From the NCBI GenBank assembly GCA_029962745.1, contig CM057165.1, positions 1,487,812 to 1,551,811 on the forward strand: a stretch of DNA of 64,000 bases. The letters are read 5' to 3'. The notes beneath the pieces are model-generated. The model was not told the origin of the DNA. It saw only the letters and a list, made by a program, of their open reading frames with translations, and ran no database searches. Below, in pieces: positions 33,801 to 40,275 of this stretch. A program made the translations under genes and the position numbers. Position 1 is the first letter of the stretch, and each line of letters starts with the position of its first letter. The DNA is from Echinometra lucunter. Lineage: Eukaryota; Echinodermata; Echinoidea; Camarodonta; Echinometridae.

Positions 33801-36055
33801 AGGACATTTTTTTGATGATTCAATTAGCCATGAAAAGCTTCATGCTATCATTTTATTTTTCTGATTAATGTCTGAAAGTCATTTTGTCACGTATTTCTGA
33901 AAAGATAAAATCACACAACTTATGGGGTTTTTAATCAGTTCATCAGTCAATTCATTTATTGTCCATATATGGATATTTGTTTTGTTTACATGTAGATTAA
34001 TGGAAAATACAGTCATAAGATACAAAGACATAGACACAAAAATAAAGCATGTGGGTATAAATGATTGATATAACAAGGGAAACAAGGATGAGGAAATGTC
34101 GGATTTAACTATATTTCATTTCTATTTCAGCTATTACTGTCATCGTCATATTGCTATTATTATTATCATCATTAACCCTTATGAAAACTTAGTTTGCTTT
34201 TGATGCTTCTCTGTAAAAGTTAGCAGCTCGATCGAGGAACACGGTTGCTTTGGAAAGAAGTGTGAACGTTGCCATATCTTGGTGACCTCGGAAAACGCAT
34301 CTCTTCATTTGTTATAGCGAGCGTTTCATGAAGAGTCTTGTCGGTGTTTTAGTGCCTAATTTGCTCTCAGCCAATCAGATGCGAATATTTTCAGAGCTTA
34401 TAACAGTTGTCAGTGAAAATCACCGACAAAACTCTTCATGAAACGCTCCCCCTGGGATGATGAATCTGATATGTAGGCTTTCTATTAAGACACATCGGTT
34501 TCTTTAAATAGTTCATACTCGGAGCAACTTAGGAAAGACATTATCTTAATTGCTATTTATTTTTTGATCCTCTTAATATTTTCTTTTTTTATGACACATA
34601 GTAAAAAAAAAACCCAATAAAATAAAGATGAATTCATGAGAGAAATCAATCACAAAATTAAAGTAAGCTGTTAAATAATTCATGAATAAAGTTCAAAGTT
34701 CGATTACTAACTTAATCAAAGATTATTTTGCTTGTCAGTTTTTAAGAAAACAGTCGCTTGAGTAAGAAGTATAATCATCAGTGATATTTAACGATTATCT
34801 TTTTCCAATTTTTGTTGTATTGATAAAGGATTGGGGCGTTGATCGGTACACGACAGGCTATCCTTTCAGTGCCATGATGCCTGGTGCAATGGTCTATCAC
34901 GCTAAGGGCATGAAGAAACCACATGGAAGGTACAACGTGTTCCTACCCCCCCCCCCCCCCCCCGCCCCCGAGGGTTATTTGTTTTTTGATTAATTATAAT
35001 AATAAAAACAATAATAGTGGAAACTTACAGAGCGCATACACCTACCAAGGACGCTCATGGCGCTAGCCCAGCAACAGTTCTCTTTAACCCATTCGTGACA
35101 GAGGGTCCACATTTTGTGGTTTGACCTAATAACTTTTGATGCAGAGCCCTAAAAATTATACCAAATACATGAGAAGAAAGAGCAAAAAATTCTACACAAA
35201 CTGTGCCTATTTTGGTTGCGTCAATATTCGTTGTTTGATGCTGAAAATTTTTTAAAGGAAAATAAGCATTAAAATCCTTAAATTGGCAGTGTGATAGAAA
35301 GTTTAAAATCACCGTTTTCCCCTGCAAATTGGCAACTTTTTGACTTCTAATCATAATTTCTGTCAATTCATATTCATTTCAAATACATGACGTTTTATAA
35401 GAAAAATGTAGCAATAAAATAAAAATGTTGGTGTTGCCAATTTGAAGAATAAAAGCTGATCAATTTAGGCTTTAAATAATTCCTGTCACGAATGGGTTAA
35501 AGGATTGGACTGTTGATAAATACACGATGCACGATGCCTGGTGCAATGGTGGCTTGAAGAAACCACACAGAATATTATGTTGAATTCTGGAAGTATACAA
35601 TATTCTAACAATCATCATCGAGCACCCGCTACCTCGTATTCGGACTTGGAGATGCATGATCTTATTTCATGATATCTTGATGAGCAGATCCAAAATTGTG
35701 GACAGCTTCTATGGAAATTCCACTTTTTTAAAGATTTTAGAAAGTAAACTTCTACGTGTTGGAAAAACCCTTCTTTGATCTCATTAGGAAAATGCTTCGA
35801 GTAAATTTCACAAACTCCTGTTTAAAGCTTTTAGACTGATTCCTACATTCTCGGCTATATCTTTCATATTTTCCTTATTATTATTTTCTGTTCAGGGTCC
35901 ATTGGTGTGGAGCTGAGATGTCATCTACCTGGTATGGTTCCATGGAAGGCTCTGTCAAGTCAGGAAGGCGAGTAGCCAGTGAGGTTCGAAAATCTATCAA
36001 CAAAGCTTCATCATCAGAAAACAAAACGCCTGCAGAAAACACACCAGAAAATTAA
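6927..36055 (+). CDS. Flavin-containing amine oxidase (MAO-like), 11 constant exons plus three alternative first exons
   Basis: Constant exons are 20256-20586, 21148-21235, 21676-21850, 28086-28200, 29071-29234, 31131-31311, 31831-31931, 32573-32773, 33551-33637, 34829-34929 and 35896-36055. They join in frame to 567 residues ending at a TAA. Numbering the constant part from its first residue: an acidic, Ser-rich leader (1-76), the FAD motif [13 protein letters not shown] with GAGLSG at 83-88, VVLEAK, GGRT at 114-117, [30 protein letters not shown], a Lys at 378 matching the active-site Lys of MAO, an FWRK block, and [14 protein letters not shown] near the end, which matches the FAD-contacting GYMEGA-type block. 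The family oxidises amines with FAD and oxygen. Odd points: MAO's flavin-linked Cys is replaced by Tyr492, an aromatic-cage Tyr is Ser530, and there is no C-terminal membrane helix. The substrate is unknown. Start choice: the 13551 exon gives 599 residues, 9205 gives 587, 6927 gives 585. Confidence 0.87.
7785..8192. mobile_element. TTAA-flanked MITE, family 1, copy A (piggyBac-like)
   Basis: Ends are CCCATTCGTGACAGG and CCTCTGTCACGAATGGG, inverted repeats bounded on both sides by TTAA. It is 408 bases long with no coding capacity. Inside are ATTGGCAACACC and GTTGCCAATTTG, forming internal inverted segments. TTAA target duplication with CCC-starting ends is the piggyBac signature. Other copies are at 35098-35496 and 46335-46737. 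Confidence 0.85.
8303..8377 (-). repeat. tRNA-like head of a SINE (not a functional tRNA)
   Basis: On the minus strand a 7-bp acceptor pairing (AGTGCCG with CGGCACT), an A box (GTCGAGTGGTTTAAGG) and a B box (GGGGTTCGATCCCC) are present. The T-loop is one base short and no proper anticodon stem forms, so it is a tRNA-derived remnant. TGCCTTGCTCAAGGGCA follows on the 3' side, as in SINEs of this type. Confidence 0.6.
8440..9120. other. AT-rich stretch upstream of exon 1b, no recognised gene
   Basis: Two overlapping open frames of 108 and 123 codons exist here, but they are made of AT-rich, low-complexity sequence including a (TA)n run at 8612-8633 and match no family I know. Nothing else is recognised. 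Confidence 0.5.
9205..9264 (+). CDS. Candidate alternative first exon 1b of the amine oxidase (20 codons)
   Basis: ATG in a good context (A at -3, G at +4) opens [20 protein letters not shown] and ends at a GTAAGT donor in phase 0. TATATAA-like sequence lies about 30 bases upstream (9171-9177). The peptide looks amphipathic and resembles helix 0 of endophilin-B (F..KKL..DAG.F), although it lies on the strand opposite to that gene. It can splice in frame to 20256. Confidence 0.5.
9265..10030. other. AT-rich intron-like stretch, nothing recognised
   Basis: No repeat family, conserved exon or RNA gene is seen. A short (TA)n tract lies near 9828-9842. Confidence 0.5.
10043..10217. repeat. Hexanucleotide microsatellite (CAGATT)n
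   Basis: About 29 units of CAGATT, with CAGATG variants at several places. It is open in several frames (Phe-Arg, Gln-Ile and Asn-Leu repeats), which explains the long open frames here. They are not genes. Confidence 0.95.
10283..10390. repeat. Trinucleotide microsatellite (TTC)n
   Basis: Over 30 TTC units with a short CCCCTCCTCC interruption at the right end. Pure pyrimidine on this strand. Confidence 0.95.
10429..10905. mobile_element. Foldback element with GGGACCCATAT-type arms
   Basis: The left end GCCAGCAAAATATC and the right end GATATTTTGCTAGC are inverted, and the arms carry matching inverted blocks (GGGCCCAT, GGGACCCATATACCG with CGGTATATGGGTCCC, CACTTGGGACCC with GGGTCCCAAGTG). The middle holds (CAA)n at 10734-10756. 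No transposase is seen. Confidence 0.8.
10924..11118. repeat. Minisatellite with an 11-bp unit TTTTGTAGCCG
   Basis: About 15 head-to-tail copies of GTTTTGTAGCC run from about 10930 to 11075, then broken copies. It is followed at 11118-11168 by the inverted motif (GGCTACAAACGGCTAT and AAACGGCTACAAA). Confidence 0.95.
11562..11672. repeat. (GA)n microsatellite
   Basis: Two long GA tracts separated by a short TA-rich interruption (11615-11630), followed by a run of C at 11680-11694. Confidence 0.95.
11700..13550. other. Intron or upstream region of exon 1c, nothing recognised
   Basis: Several poly-C runs (12237-12251, 12474-12485, 12591-12602) and ordinary AT-rich sequence. An 87-codon open frame at 12914-13177 shows no family resemblance. 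The 100 bases before 13551 could hold the exon 1c promoter, but no TATA box is clear. Confidence 0.5.
13551..13646 (+). CDS. Candidate first exon 1c of the amine oxidase (32 codons)
   Basis: ATG with A at -3 opens [20 protein letters not shown] and continues to ...RPAYV, ending at a GTAAGT donor in phase 0. It is the nearest first exon to the constant acceptor at 20256. It is Asn/Gly/Thr-rich and predicted disordered, unlike exons 1a and 1b. Confidence 0.55.
13990..14775. repeat. Three G-rich tandem repeats of about 240-250 bp
   Basis: Each unit contains TTGGATAAAGAGAAAA-like sequence, CCTCTTGTAATAA, GGTTAAAAGTAGGATGGGGG, a G-rich block (GGGAGGGATGGGGAGGG), TCAAAAAGTCAGAATAT, GGGCTTATT, and GTACAGATCAAG with GAGGCTGTCTGTTATGAA. 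Units start near 14035, 14275 and 14525. The G-rich blocks fit G-quadruplex patterns on the plus strand. Confidence 0.85.
14776..16160. other. AT-rich intron stretch, nothing recognised
   Basis: No exon or known repeat family is seen. A GTTTGTTTGTCTGTTTG tract followed by a G-run lies at 15738-15795. Confidence 0.45.
16168..16620. repeat. (CT)n microsatellites flanking a duplicated segment
   Basis: (CT)n tracts at 16172-16217 and 16529-16615. The sequences around them (GACAAGGAAGGATCA, CTTTAGATGACTT, CTCTTCCTCTTTTTCTTTG) occur twice, about 345 bases apart, so the whole is a direct duplication including the CT tract. Confidence 0.8.
16630..17705. other. Intron stretch, mostly unique
   Basis: A (CT)n run at 17536-17566 and a G-run at 17631-17639 are the only repeats seen. 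Short open frames show no family resemblance. Confidence 0.45.
17711..18484 (+). mobile_element. Non-autonomous Helitron-like element with four internal 150-bp repeats
   Basis: The right end has a perfect 20-base palindrome TTCGACCACGCGTGGTCGAA, then seven bases, then CTAG followed by T, which is the Helitron 3' signature. Near the left end is TATGCCTCCGCC, with the inverted match GGTGGAGGCATA at 18438-18450, and a (CGTC)n run at 17769-17797. Inside are four about 150-bp units, each with CGATAACT(T/C)A, ACC(A/G)TTTGAC, CTTGG and AAGGTCAA...GGTCATAGAGGT. No Rep/helicase coding region is present. Confidence 0.75.
18485..19690. other. Intron stretch with an inverted block around G/C runs
   Basis: A G-run at 18591-18603 and a C-run at 18906-18917 lie in inverted contexts (GTTCATAACGCTGTTCGTAA against TTACGAACAACTTTATGAAA), suggesting a foldback of about 330 bases from 18590 to 18918. 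Nothing else is recognised. Confidence 0.5.
19692..20176. mobile_element. Long foldback element just upstream of amine oxidase exon 2
   Basis: Left arm about 19692-19860 and right arm about 20010-20176 are near-perfect inverted repeats: CAGTGAAAGTTTGAGC against GCTCAAACTTTCACTG, GGATCCTTGAGTTGGCAAC against GTTGCCAACTCAAGGATCC, and GTGGACAACTCTCCATTCAT against ATGAATGGAGAGTTGTCCAC. The right end is about 80 bases before the acceptor of exon 2. No coding capacity is seen. Confidence 0.88.
20256..20586 (+). CDS. Amine oxidase constant exon 2 (leader and FAD motif)
   Basis: The acceptor CTACACAG precedes GAGGTAGTC, and a GTATTT donor follows in phase 1. It encodes 110 codons: an acidic, Ser-rich leader ([10 protein letters not shown]...[10 protein letters not shown]), then [20 protein letters not shown] and LSIVVLEAK, the beta-alpha-beta FAD-binding fold with the acidic residue ending strand 2. 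It is notably GC-richer than its surroundings. Confidence 0.92.
21148..21235 (+). CDS. Amine oxidase exon 3
   Basis: The acceptor TCAATAG and a GTAAGT donor bound [11 protein letters not shown]...[17 protein letters not shown] and DLGDQWV match the GGRT and DLGG-W-G blocks that contact FAD in amine oxidases. Confidence 0.92.
21676..21850 (+). CDS. Amine oxidase exon 4
   Basis: The acceptor CATAG and a GTGAGT donor bound [20 protein letters not shown] through [14 protein letters not shown]. The phases (2 in, 0 out) agree with exons 3 and 5. It aligns with the MAO stretch after the Q(N/R)-I-L-L block. Confidence 0.9.
21965..22395. repeat. Degenerate (GAT)n/(GGT)n microsatellite
   Basis: Long GGT and GAT trinucleotide tracts about 400 bases long in intron 4. 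The open frames on both strands here (Val/Met-rich, Gly/Asp-rich, Thr/Ile-rich) are artefacts of the repeat. Confidence 0.95.
22396..24870. other. Intron 4, left part, mostly AT-rich
   Basis: A repeat-like block with two G-runs lies at 22778-22985 (GTGGCGTATCCAGGAC...CGCCACTGTGTG, mutually inverted near its ends), of the type often seen around poly-G elements in this window. No exon is recognised in the rest. Confidence 0.45.
24880..24970 (+). repeat. tRNA-His-like SINE head
   Basis: GCCGTGGTATAGTGGATACG (A-box-like), CTGTGGATCAC with GTG at the anticodon position, and GGTTCGAGTCCCACTGC (B box). A tandem GGTTCGA duplication (24919-24937) and the failure of the acceptor stem rule out an intact tRNA. 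Confidence 0.5.
26227..26445. mobile_element. Mariner/Tc1-type MITE with TA target site
   Basis: It is bounded by TA on both sides. The ends CAGTTGCATGCAAAATTATT and AATAATTTTGCATGCAACTG are perfect 20-base inverted repeats, continuing with CCTCGCATTTTGGAC against GTCCAAAATGCGAGG. It is 219 bases long with no coding capacity. The CAGT-starting end and TA target are typical of the Tc1/mariner superfamily. Confidence 0.85.
26792..26939. mobile_element. Short foldback element, GTTTCATAAAACTTGTTAT family
   Basis: The ends CCCGTTTCATAGAACTTGTTAT and ATAACAAGTTTTATGAAACGGG are inverted, and the middle contains TTGCTCTCAGCCAATCAGATGCG and GCTTATAACAGTTAT. Relatives are at 34319-34452 and 44771-44936, and half-copies are in the tandem units at 63050-64000. 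Confidence 0.85.
27216..28085. other. Right end of intron 4, with a (CT)n run
   Basis: (CT)n at 27757-27797. Otherwise AT-rich sequence with no recognised element up to the exon 5 acceptor. Confidence 0.5.
28086..28200 (+). CDS. Amine oxidase exon 5
   Basis: The acceptor TTTCTACAG and a GTAAGT donor bound [20 protein letters not shown] and [23 protein letters not shown] is a recognisable MAO-family motif (W-D-x-M-T). It enters in phase 0 and leaves in phase 1, across a 6.2-kb intron. Confidence 0.9.
28808..29036. mobile_element. Foldback element 34 bases upstream of amine oxidase exon 6
   Basis: The arms GACTCGGAAAAGGGTCCGTTG (20-base core) and CAACGGACTCTTTTCCGAGTC are inverted, with inner blocks TTCCGGGTCAAAAAGTGACCC against GGGTCATTTTTGACCCGGAA and repeated CCGGGTCA motifs between. 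It ends just before the acceptor of exon 6. Confidence 0.85.
29071..29234 (+). CDS. Amine oxidase exon 6
   Basis: The acceptor CTGCTCACAG precedes TTGCCCGACAG, and GTAAGTAC follows CAAAATCAAG in phase 0. It encodes [40 protein letters not shown] and [14 protein letters not shown]. The frame decides this acceptor over a nearer AG at 29162-29163. The last 57 bases of the exon recur downstream (see 29178-29525). Confidence 0.9.
29178..29525 (+). repeat. Three-copy tandem duplication of the end of exon 6 with a second in-frame donor
   Basis: The unit is about 138-141 bases: the exon tail encoding [16 protein letters not shown], its GTAAGTAC donor, and intron up to CATTGTTTCCACTGAATAA. Copy 2 ends at 29372 with the identical donor GTAAGTAC. 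The reading frame stays open from exon 6 through 29372, and the two donors are exactly 138 bases (46 codons) apart, so use of the second donor would insert 46 residues without changing frame. Copy 3 (from about 29457) has lost its donor (AAGAAGTTC), and a stop occurs before it. Confidence 0.85.
29885..31130. other. Intron 6, with a SINE-like block
   Basis: A block at about 30500-30665 contains CCTTAGGCAAGACATTAAT, CACCCAGGTGGTATCAATATA and GGTACCCAGCGTG, wording seen in dispersed SINE-like repeats of marine animals (my recollection, not checked). G- and T-runs lie at 29896-29907 and 30999-31017. No exon is recognised. Confidence 0.4.
31131..31311 (+). CDS. Amine oxidase exon 7
   Basis: The acceptor TTCTTAAAG and a GTAACC donor bound [36 protein letters not shown] and [18 protein letters not shown] and the later (Y/K)-V-I-A-T/S-P block are amine oxidase landmarks. 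The exon is GC-rich compared with its introns. Confidence 0.92.
31312..31830. other. Intron 7, nothing recognised
   Basis: Ordinary AT-rich intron. An 84-codon open frame at 31525-31779 has no family resemblance. Confidence 0.5.
31831..31931 (+). CDS. Amine oxidase exon 8 (active-site Lys)
   Basis: The acceptor TCTTTTATAG and a GTATGT donor bound [19 protein letters not shown] and [14 protein letters not shown]. The Lys in CVKYVV aligns with the conserved Lys that lies near the flavin N5 in MAO. Confidence 0.92.
32573..32773 (+). CDS. Amine oxidase exon 9
   Basis: The acceptor CCCTTATAG and a GTAAGA donor bound 67 codons in phase 0: [20 protein letters not shown], through [19 protein letters not shown], to [18 protein letters not shown] and the A(L/I)MGFI block match the MAO family. 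Confidence 0.92.
32980..33330. repeat. Polypurine (GAA/GGA)n tract in intron 9
   Basis: About 350 bases almost wholly A and G on the plus strand, including (GGA)n at 33139-33180. Long mirror-symmetric purine tracts can form triplex DNA. The serine/leucine-rich frames on the minus strand are artefacts. Confidence 0.95.
33551..33637 (+). CDS. Amine oxidase exon 10
   Basis: The acceptor CTTTTGCAG and a GTAAGG donor bound [20 protein letters not shown] and LKNIDYAET, 29 codons in phase 0. It matches the K-E-E-R helix that precedes the substrate-domain loop in MAO. Confidence 0.9.
34319..34452. mobile_element. Foldback element related to 26792-26939
   Basis: GAGCGTTTCATGAAGAGT and ACTCTTCATGAAACGCTC are inverted ends, with a middle TTTGCTCTCAGCCAATCAG and GCTTATAACAGTTGTC shared with the copy in intron 4. 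It lies in intron 10. Confidence 0.85.
34829..34929 (+). CDS. Amine oxidase exon 11 (position of the flavin-linked Cys in MAO)
   Basis: The acceptor GATAAAG and a GTACAA donor bound [19 protein letters not shown] and [17 protein letters not shown] has Y-S-G-G-C-Y here, with the Cys bound to FAD; this protein has Y-T-T-G-Y-P, so covalent linkage through that Cys is not possible. A run of 17 C lies 17 bases past the donor. Confidence 0.9.
35098..35496. mobile_element. TTAA-flanked MITE, family 1, copy B
   Basis: The ends CCCATTCGTGACAGAGG and CCTGTCACGAATGGG are flanked by TTAA on both sides. It is in the opposite orientation to copy A and 399 bases long, in intron 11 of the amine oxidase. Part of it reads as a 103-codon minus-strand frame, shared with copy C, that is repeat-derived. 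Confidence 0.85.
35498..35577 (+). pseudogene. Decayed duplicate of exon 11
   Basis: This stretch repeats blocks of exon 11 in order: AAAGGATTGG, GTTGAT, TACACGA, GATGCCTGGTGCAATGGT and TGAAGAAACCACA, with internal deletions and no usable donor. It lies in intron 11, directly after a TTAA-flanked MITE (35098-35496), and begins at the MITE's right TTAA, as if the element had inserted into or next to the duplicate acceptor. Confidence 0.8.
35896..36055 (+). CDS. Amine oxidase last coding exon 12
   Basis: The acceptor TTCTGTTCAG precedes GGTCCATTGG. It encodes [30 protein letters not shown] and a polar tail ...[12 protein letters not shown] before TAA. WYGSMEG aligns with the WSGYMEG flavin-contact block of MAO, with the cage Tyr replaced by Ser. 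The tail has no hydrophobic anchor. Confidence 0.92.
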
Positions 36056-36170
36056 GGTCTAGCCAAAAAATTGACGAACTGATTATCATTTATTTCTTCT
36101 TGACATTTCACAAAACGCCCTCTGTCGGATGTTCCGTAATGTAAGTCTTGTAAGATGTTTGCAAGGTTGA

Positions 36171-36176
36171 AATAAA
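36171..36176 (+). promoter_or_regulatory. Likely poly(A) signal of the amine oxidase
   Basis: AATAAA lies 115 bases after the stop codon. It is the first such hexamer on the coding strand. Further AATAAA copies occur later (for example 37746-37751), so longer 3' ends are possible. Confidence 0.5.
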
Positions 36177-37800
36177 TTCTTCGCTTCTCTGTATCATGGC
36201 CTTGACATTAACGTGAGAATATATGATATATCTAATTCCATCATTATGGAAGAAATAATTCATAATGTTTCTTCATCTTTCTGTTTATCTGATGGCAAAG
36301 CTAAGGAAATTGTAACAAGCAGGTGTCAAAAGAATATACCGTGACCAAGAAAGCAATGCATGGACACATTATGGATATTTTAAAGTGTGTCAACCAGAAC
36401 TATTTTATAATCGGTCTTTTGAGTCGATTACCAAGCAAAGCATGAAAAAAGAATAATATTCTACAATGATATAAAAATGTAAGGTGATTGGTATCCGCAT
36501 AATAACATGTTATTTTTCAACTTATTTGGGCCTTGGTCTTGCTATATTCATCATCTATTAGAGAATGATACATTACCTGAGTAAATACAAGTTATATACT
36601 GAGGAAGATCGAGAAATGTTGTTTACCTGTTAATAACGTGGCTGAAGAAGAGGATTTGAAATAAGGGGCATTTTTAGTGTAGCGATTGGGAAGTACTATT
36701 CACTTTTAACTCCTTTTTATTTCAAGTTTTAAACAATGAATTTTCTATATCAAATAACGAATGACGATTATTATATTGTATTGTTGATTTTGGTCAATAT
36801 TGTGTCGGTACTTTCTGTTTAAGTAAGCTATTCTGAAACGCCTGATGAAAGTTGGGAAGGTATTATTTATAAGGGAAGGATTAGAAATGATTATACCATA
36901 TCATTTTGATATTCAAGTTTTACTATACTGTCTTGTACATTTTGTTGCATGAATTCACTTCATGTATAGACAGAAAAAAGGATTGGACAGAAGTCCCTCC
37001 CTTTTGATCTTGTGAATTGTATAATTCGACATGAACTATGAAAATCGCTAGCTGAAGTGTTCTTGGGCCATTCTTACGAAAAATTAATTCAGGCTCTAAC
37101 CAGCCATTTTATGAGATAATCATTGTGAAAGATAATCAGAATTTTTATTACCAGCAATTACTTCACACACTCCACAGTAAAGGATGTAGAGGAAATGAAT
37201 TAAGATAAAGTGTCGGCCTGTATAGCTCAATTAATGTAGTGGTAAATTACAATCCTTTCATGAAGTATAAAGCATAGTAAGAAATTAAAAATGGCTTATT
37301 TTTCTATATATTTTATAATGTTCTCTGTGCTTGTGAAATAGATGTGGTGTTGTAAATATCTTTCCTCAAGCTGGAAAATATATTTTCGTTGAAATGTTGG
37401 ATGTTTTCTCAAATCTATGTCATTTATTATAACGGGTATTTGTGCATTTCCTTATTTCTAGGTGGCGGTGTATAGATTCTCTATGTTGTTTTAGATTAAA
37501 AAGATTAAAGACTGCAGATTTGACATTCATTGCAGAGTTGGTATAATATTTTTATAGTTTGAACGTAGTGTGTAAAGGGTATATTTCTGTTGTAGTATTT
37601 CTTGTACAGTGAAAATTTTATCCAGGTAATCAGTATCAATTTTTGCTGAGAAAACTGTCTTTCTTATATTGCATGATTATTCATTCGCTAGATGTTGCAT
37701 GTTTAAACAGATATTTGGACATTTTACCATGATATAAATGAATTGTAATAAATTTCATACATTTACTGAGTATTTGAATCCAAGCATGTTATTGTGTTTA
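36177..37800. other. 3' flank of the amine oxidase, unique AT-rich sequence
   Basis: No repeats or exons are recognised for about 1.6 kb. The absence of transposon fragments and the late AATAAA at 37746 leave room for a long 3' UTR, which is inference. Confidence 0.45.
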
Positions 37801-37837
37801 ATGATTGTCAGCGGCGCAGTTGAAAGTCCGGCCATTT

Positions 37838-37943
37838 TTTTTGGGGGGGGGGGGGGGGGTGGCAGGGGCATTGGTCACCCTCGGAGAATGAAATGCAATT
37901 ACAGGGTCAATTTATCTCATTTCTTCTATGCTTGCCCCCACTC

Positions 37944-37978
<35 letters not shown>

Positions 37979-38417
37979 TTCTCTATTTTCCTCCTTTTTT
38001 CTTCGTCATTTCACTGAGAGACATGTGCCCCTGTGCCTCCGCAGCTACGCCAGTATTTGATGTAAAGGACAGGGGCGGGCTGCATGGCCACGGGAGGTTT
38101 GGGGATTTTTTTTTGTTTTTGTTTTTGTTTTTGTTTTCGACCGCTTGATATTTTTCCAAAGGGCAGGTGGAGTTGTAGCTCGATGGCATGTTGGTCAAAA
38201 GTCAACACTCGCATATCGCAAGGTATTTCTTTCTTATTTTCGGATGAAAGAATATATAAACATTTTGATTACCCCCCCCCCCCCCCACCTAGCTGTTCAT
38301 TCTTCTTCTTCTGGAAATGCAAACAATCCAATTTGTATGGATTGCAAATCAATAAAATTTCAATTTTAATTTTAATTTAAACAATGGGATGCCAGTCCCC
38401 CCCCAAAAAAAAAAGGC

Positions 38418-38469
<52 letters not shown>

Positions 38470-38800
38470 GAGAGAACGTAGGAAGAGGGGCAAGGAACGA
38501 TGACAAAATGGAATCCATCCAGGCACAGGCGCCGGAAGCGGGGGAGGGGGGGGGGGCAGGGGGGGGCAGGGGGGCAATTGCCCCCAATCATTGGAAAAGG
38601 GGGGCAAAATCGATTTTTTTTTCAGTATTTAGAAATTCTGTCTACCATCTATGAAAAATGAGCAGATGCTTGCTTCATTCGGGGTATTATATTCATAGGC
38701 GCTGGAAGCGGGGGGTTGGGGCAGGGGGGCAATTACCCCCCATCATTCAAAAGGGGGCAAAATCGGATTTTGCCCACCCCCCCCCCCCCCCCCCCCTCCG
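37838..38800. repeat. Cluster of G/C runs, (CT)n and two copies of a poly-G repeat
   Basis: A 16-base G-run at 37842-37858, (CT)n at 37948-37976, (GA)n at 38424-38466, and two related copies of a block with AGGCGC(C/T)GGAAGCGGGGG, GGGGGCAATT(G/A)CCCCC and GGGGGCAAAATCG at 38521-38615 and 38696-38775. The block's tail (GCAGATGCTTGCTT.ATTCGGGG) recurs at 40428-40450. Confidence 0.85.
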
Positions 38801-39189
38801 AAGCTAGGGCTCTAAAATGCAAACTTTCAGCATTCAAACATCAAAATTTTCTTACTCGGTCGCTACGCTCCCTCGTATTGCAATTAGAAGCAACGTTTCG
38901 TTTCATTTATTTTTTCCATTTTCAACTCAGATATAACATACATGGTTGCATAACATACATAATTGTATATACAAAATAATTACATAATCATAACATAAGA
39001 ATAAATTGTCAAAGTGAAATTTTACAAATTGAGTATATAAATAAACGTTTGAAAATGGAGGGGAGTGCTAAAAAGCCAGGCTTGTATTGTGCAAACCCCT
39101 CAACAGAAAACATATATGTGAAAATATGAATTATACTTATCATAAATTTTTATTTTTTGAAATGGTTGCAAGGGTTTAAATAAAACAAA

Positions 39190-40275
39190 AAAAAACTAAT
39201 TAAAAAGGATTAGAAAATGGATAAATACAAATACGAACAAAAAGAACAAACAAAACAAATCGAGAAACACATACACACACAGAGAGGCACGCACCTTCAT
39301 CCACACACACACCCTCACACCCTCACACCTATGAATAAAGTTATTCTTGCAAAATATATCATCAGAAACAGAAGGTAACAAATTGTTATTCAATTTGTAC
39401 ATAAATTGACCGAGATTCTGGCGATATAAATCATTAATCTTTAAGATATTATTTTAAAAAAATAGTGCGTCCGTGCGATTTCCAGGAAAGATTGTTTATT
39501 ATTCGGACGGCCTTTTCTGTAATAGTAAAATTCTATCAAGGTAAGTAGAATGTGTGTTACCCCAAGCTACCAAACCATAACTTAGATAAGGTAATATCAA
39601 TGTAGAATATAAGGTAAGAAGGGTGAATTTTGGAAAATAATACTTCAGTTTATTTAGAACTCCTATATTTCTGGAAATTGTCTGGCATACACTATCTATG
39701 TGGAATTTCTAAGAAAGATTATTATCAATGATTAAACCCAAAAAATTTCAAAGAAGACGCCTCCTCTATGGCTATATTATCTAGAACAATATTATCGTAG
39801 AAATTATCCAAAGAGTTACTGAATGTCATCAGTTTAGTTTTCTGAAGATTGAGGGACAGTTTATTGGCTCTTAGCCAATTAAGTAACTTCTTAAGCTCGG
39901 CAGTTAATACATTTGCCAATATATCGGGATCTGAGTGCGAAAGAAAAACATTAGTGTCATCTGCAAACAATAAAAAAGAGAGTATATTTGAAGAATTGCT
40001 CATGTCGTTGATGTAAAGTATGAATAACAAGGGACCAAGCAAGGTACCTTGGGGGACACCACAATTTACAGCTAATTTGGAAGAACATTGACCGTTTATG
40101 GATACGAATTGATTACGATTTGTAAGATAGGTCCTGAACCACTCCAAGGCCCTCCCGCGGATACCGTAATGATTTAATTTACTGTGTAAAAGAATTTCAT
40201 GATCATTGGTATCGAAGGCCTTGGAGAAGTCCAGGAACACACCTGCTGTGTGTTGATATTTATCAGTTGTTTCTC
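39190..40275 (-). pseudogene. 5'-truncated non-LTR retrotransposon (LINE) reverse transcriptase
   Basis: Minus strand 40268-39725 encodes part of a reverse transcriptase: DKYQHTAGVFLDFSKAFDT, then the GVPQGTLLGPLLF block, and the catalytic-loop motif FADDTNVF, then NWLRANKLSLNLQKTKLM. These are the palm and thumb motifs of CR1/Jockey-type LINEs. A stop lies just upstream and the 3' part is frame-broken: a separate frame at 39402-39330 gives YKLNNNLLPSVSDDIFCKNN, the C-terminal signature of such elements. An (AC)n-like tract (39270-39330) interrupts it. Fingers and endonuclease domains are missing, so it is dead. Confidence 0.88.

Noticed and set aside
35055..35366. 103-codon minus-strand frame shared with 46269-46520
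   Set aside because: The shared protein is explained by two copies of the same noncoding TTAA MITE.
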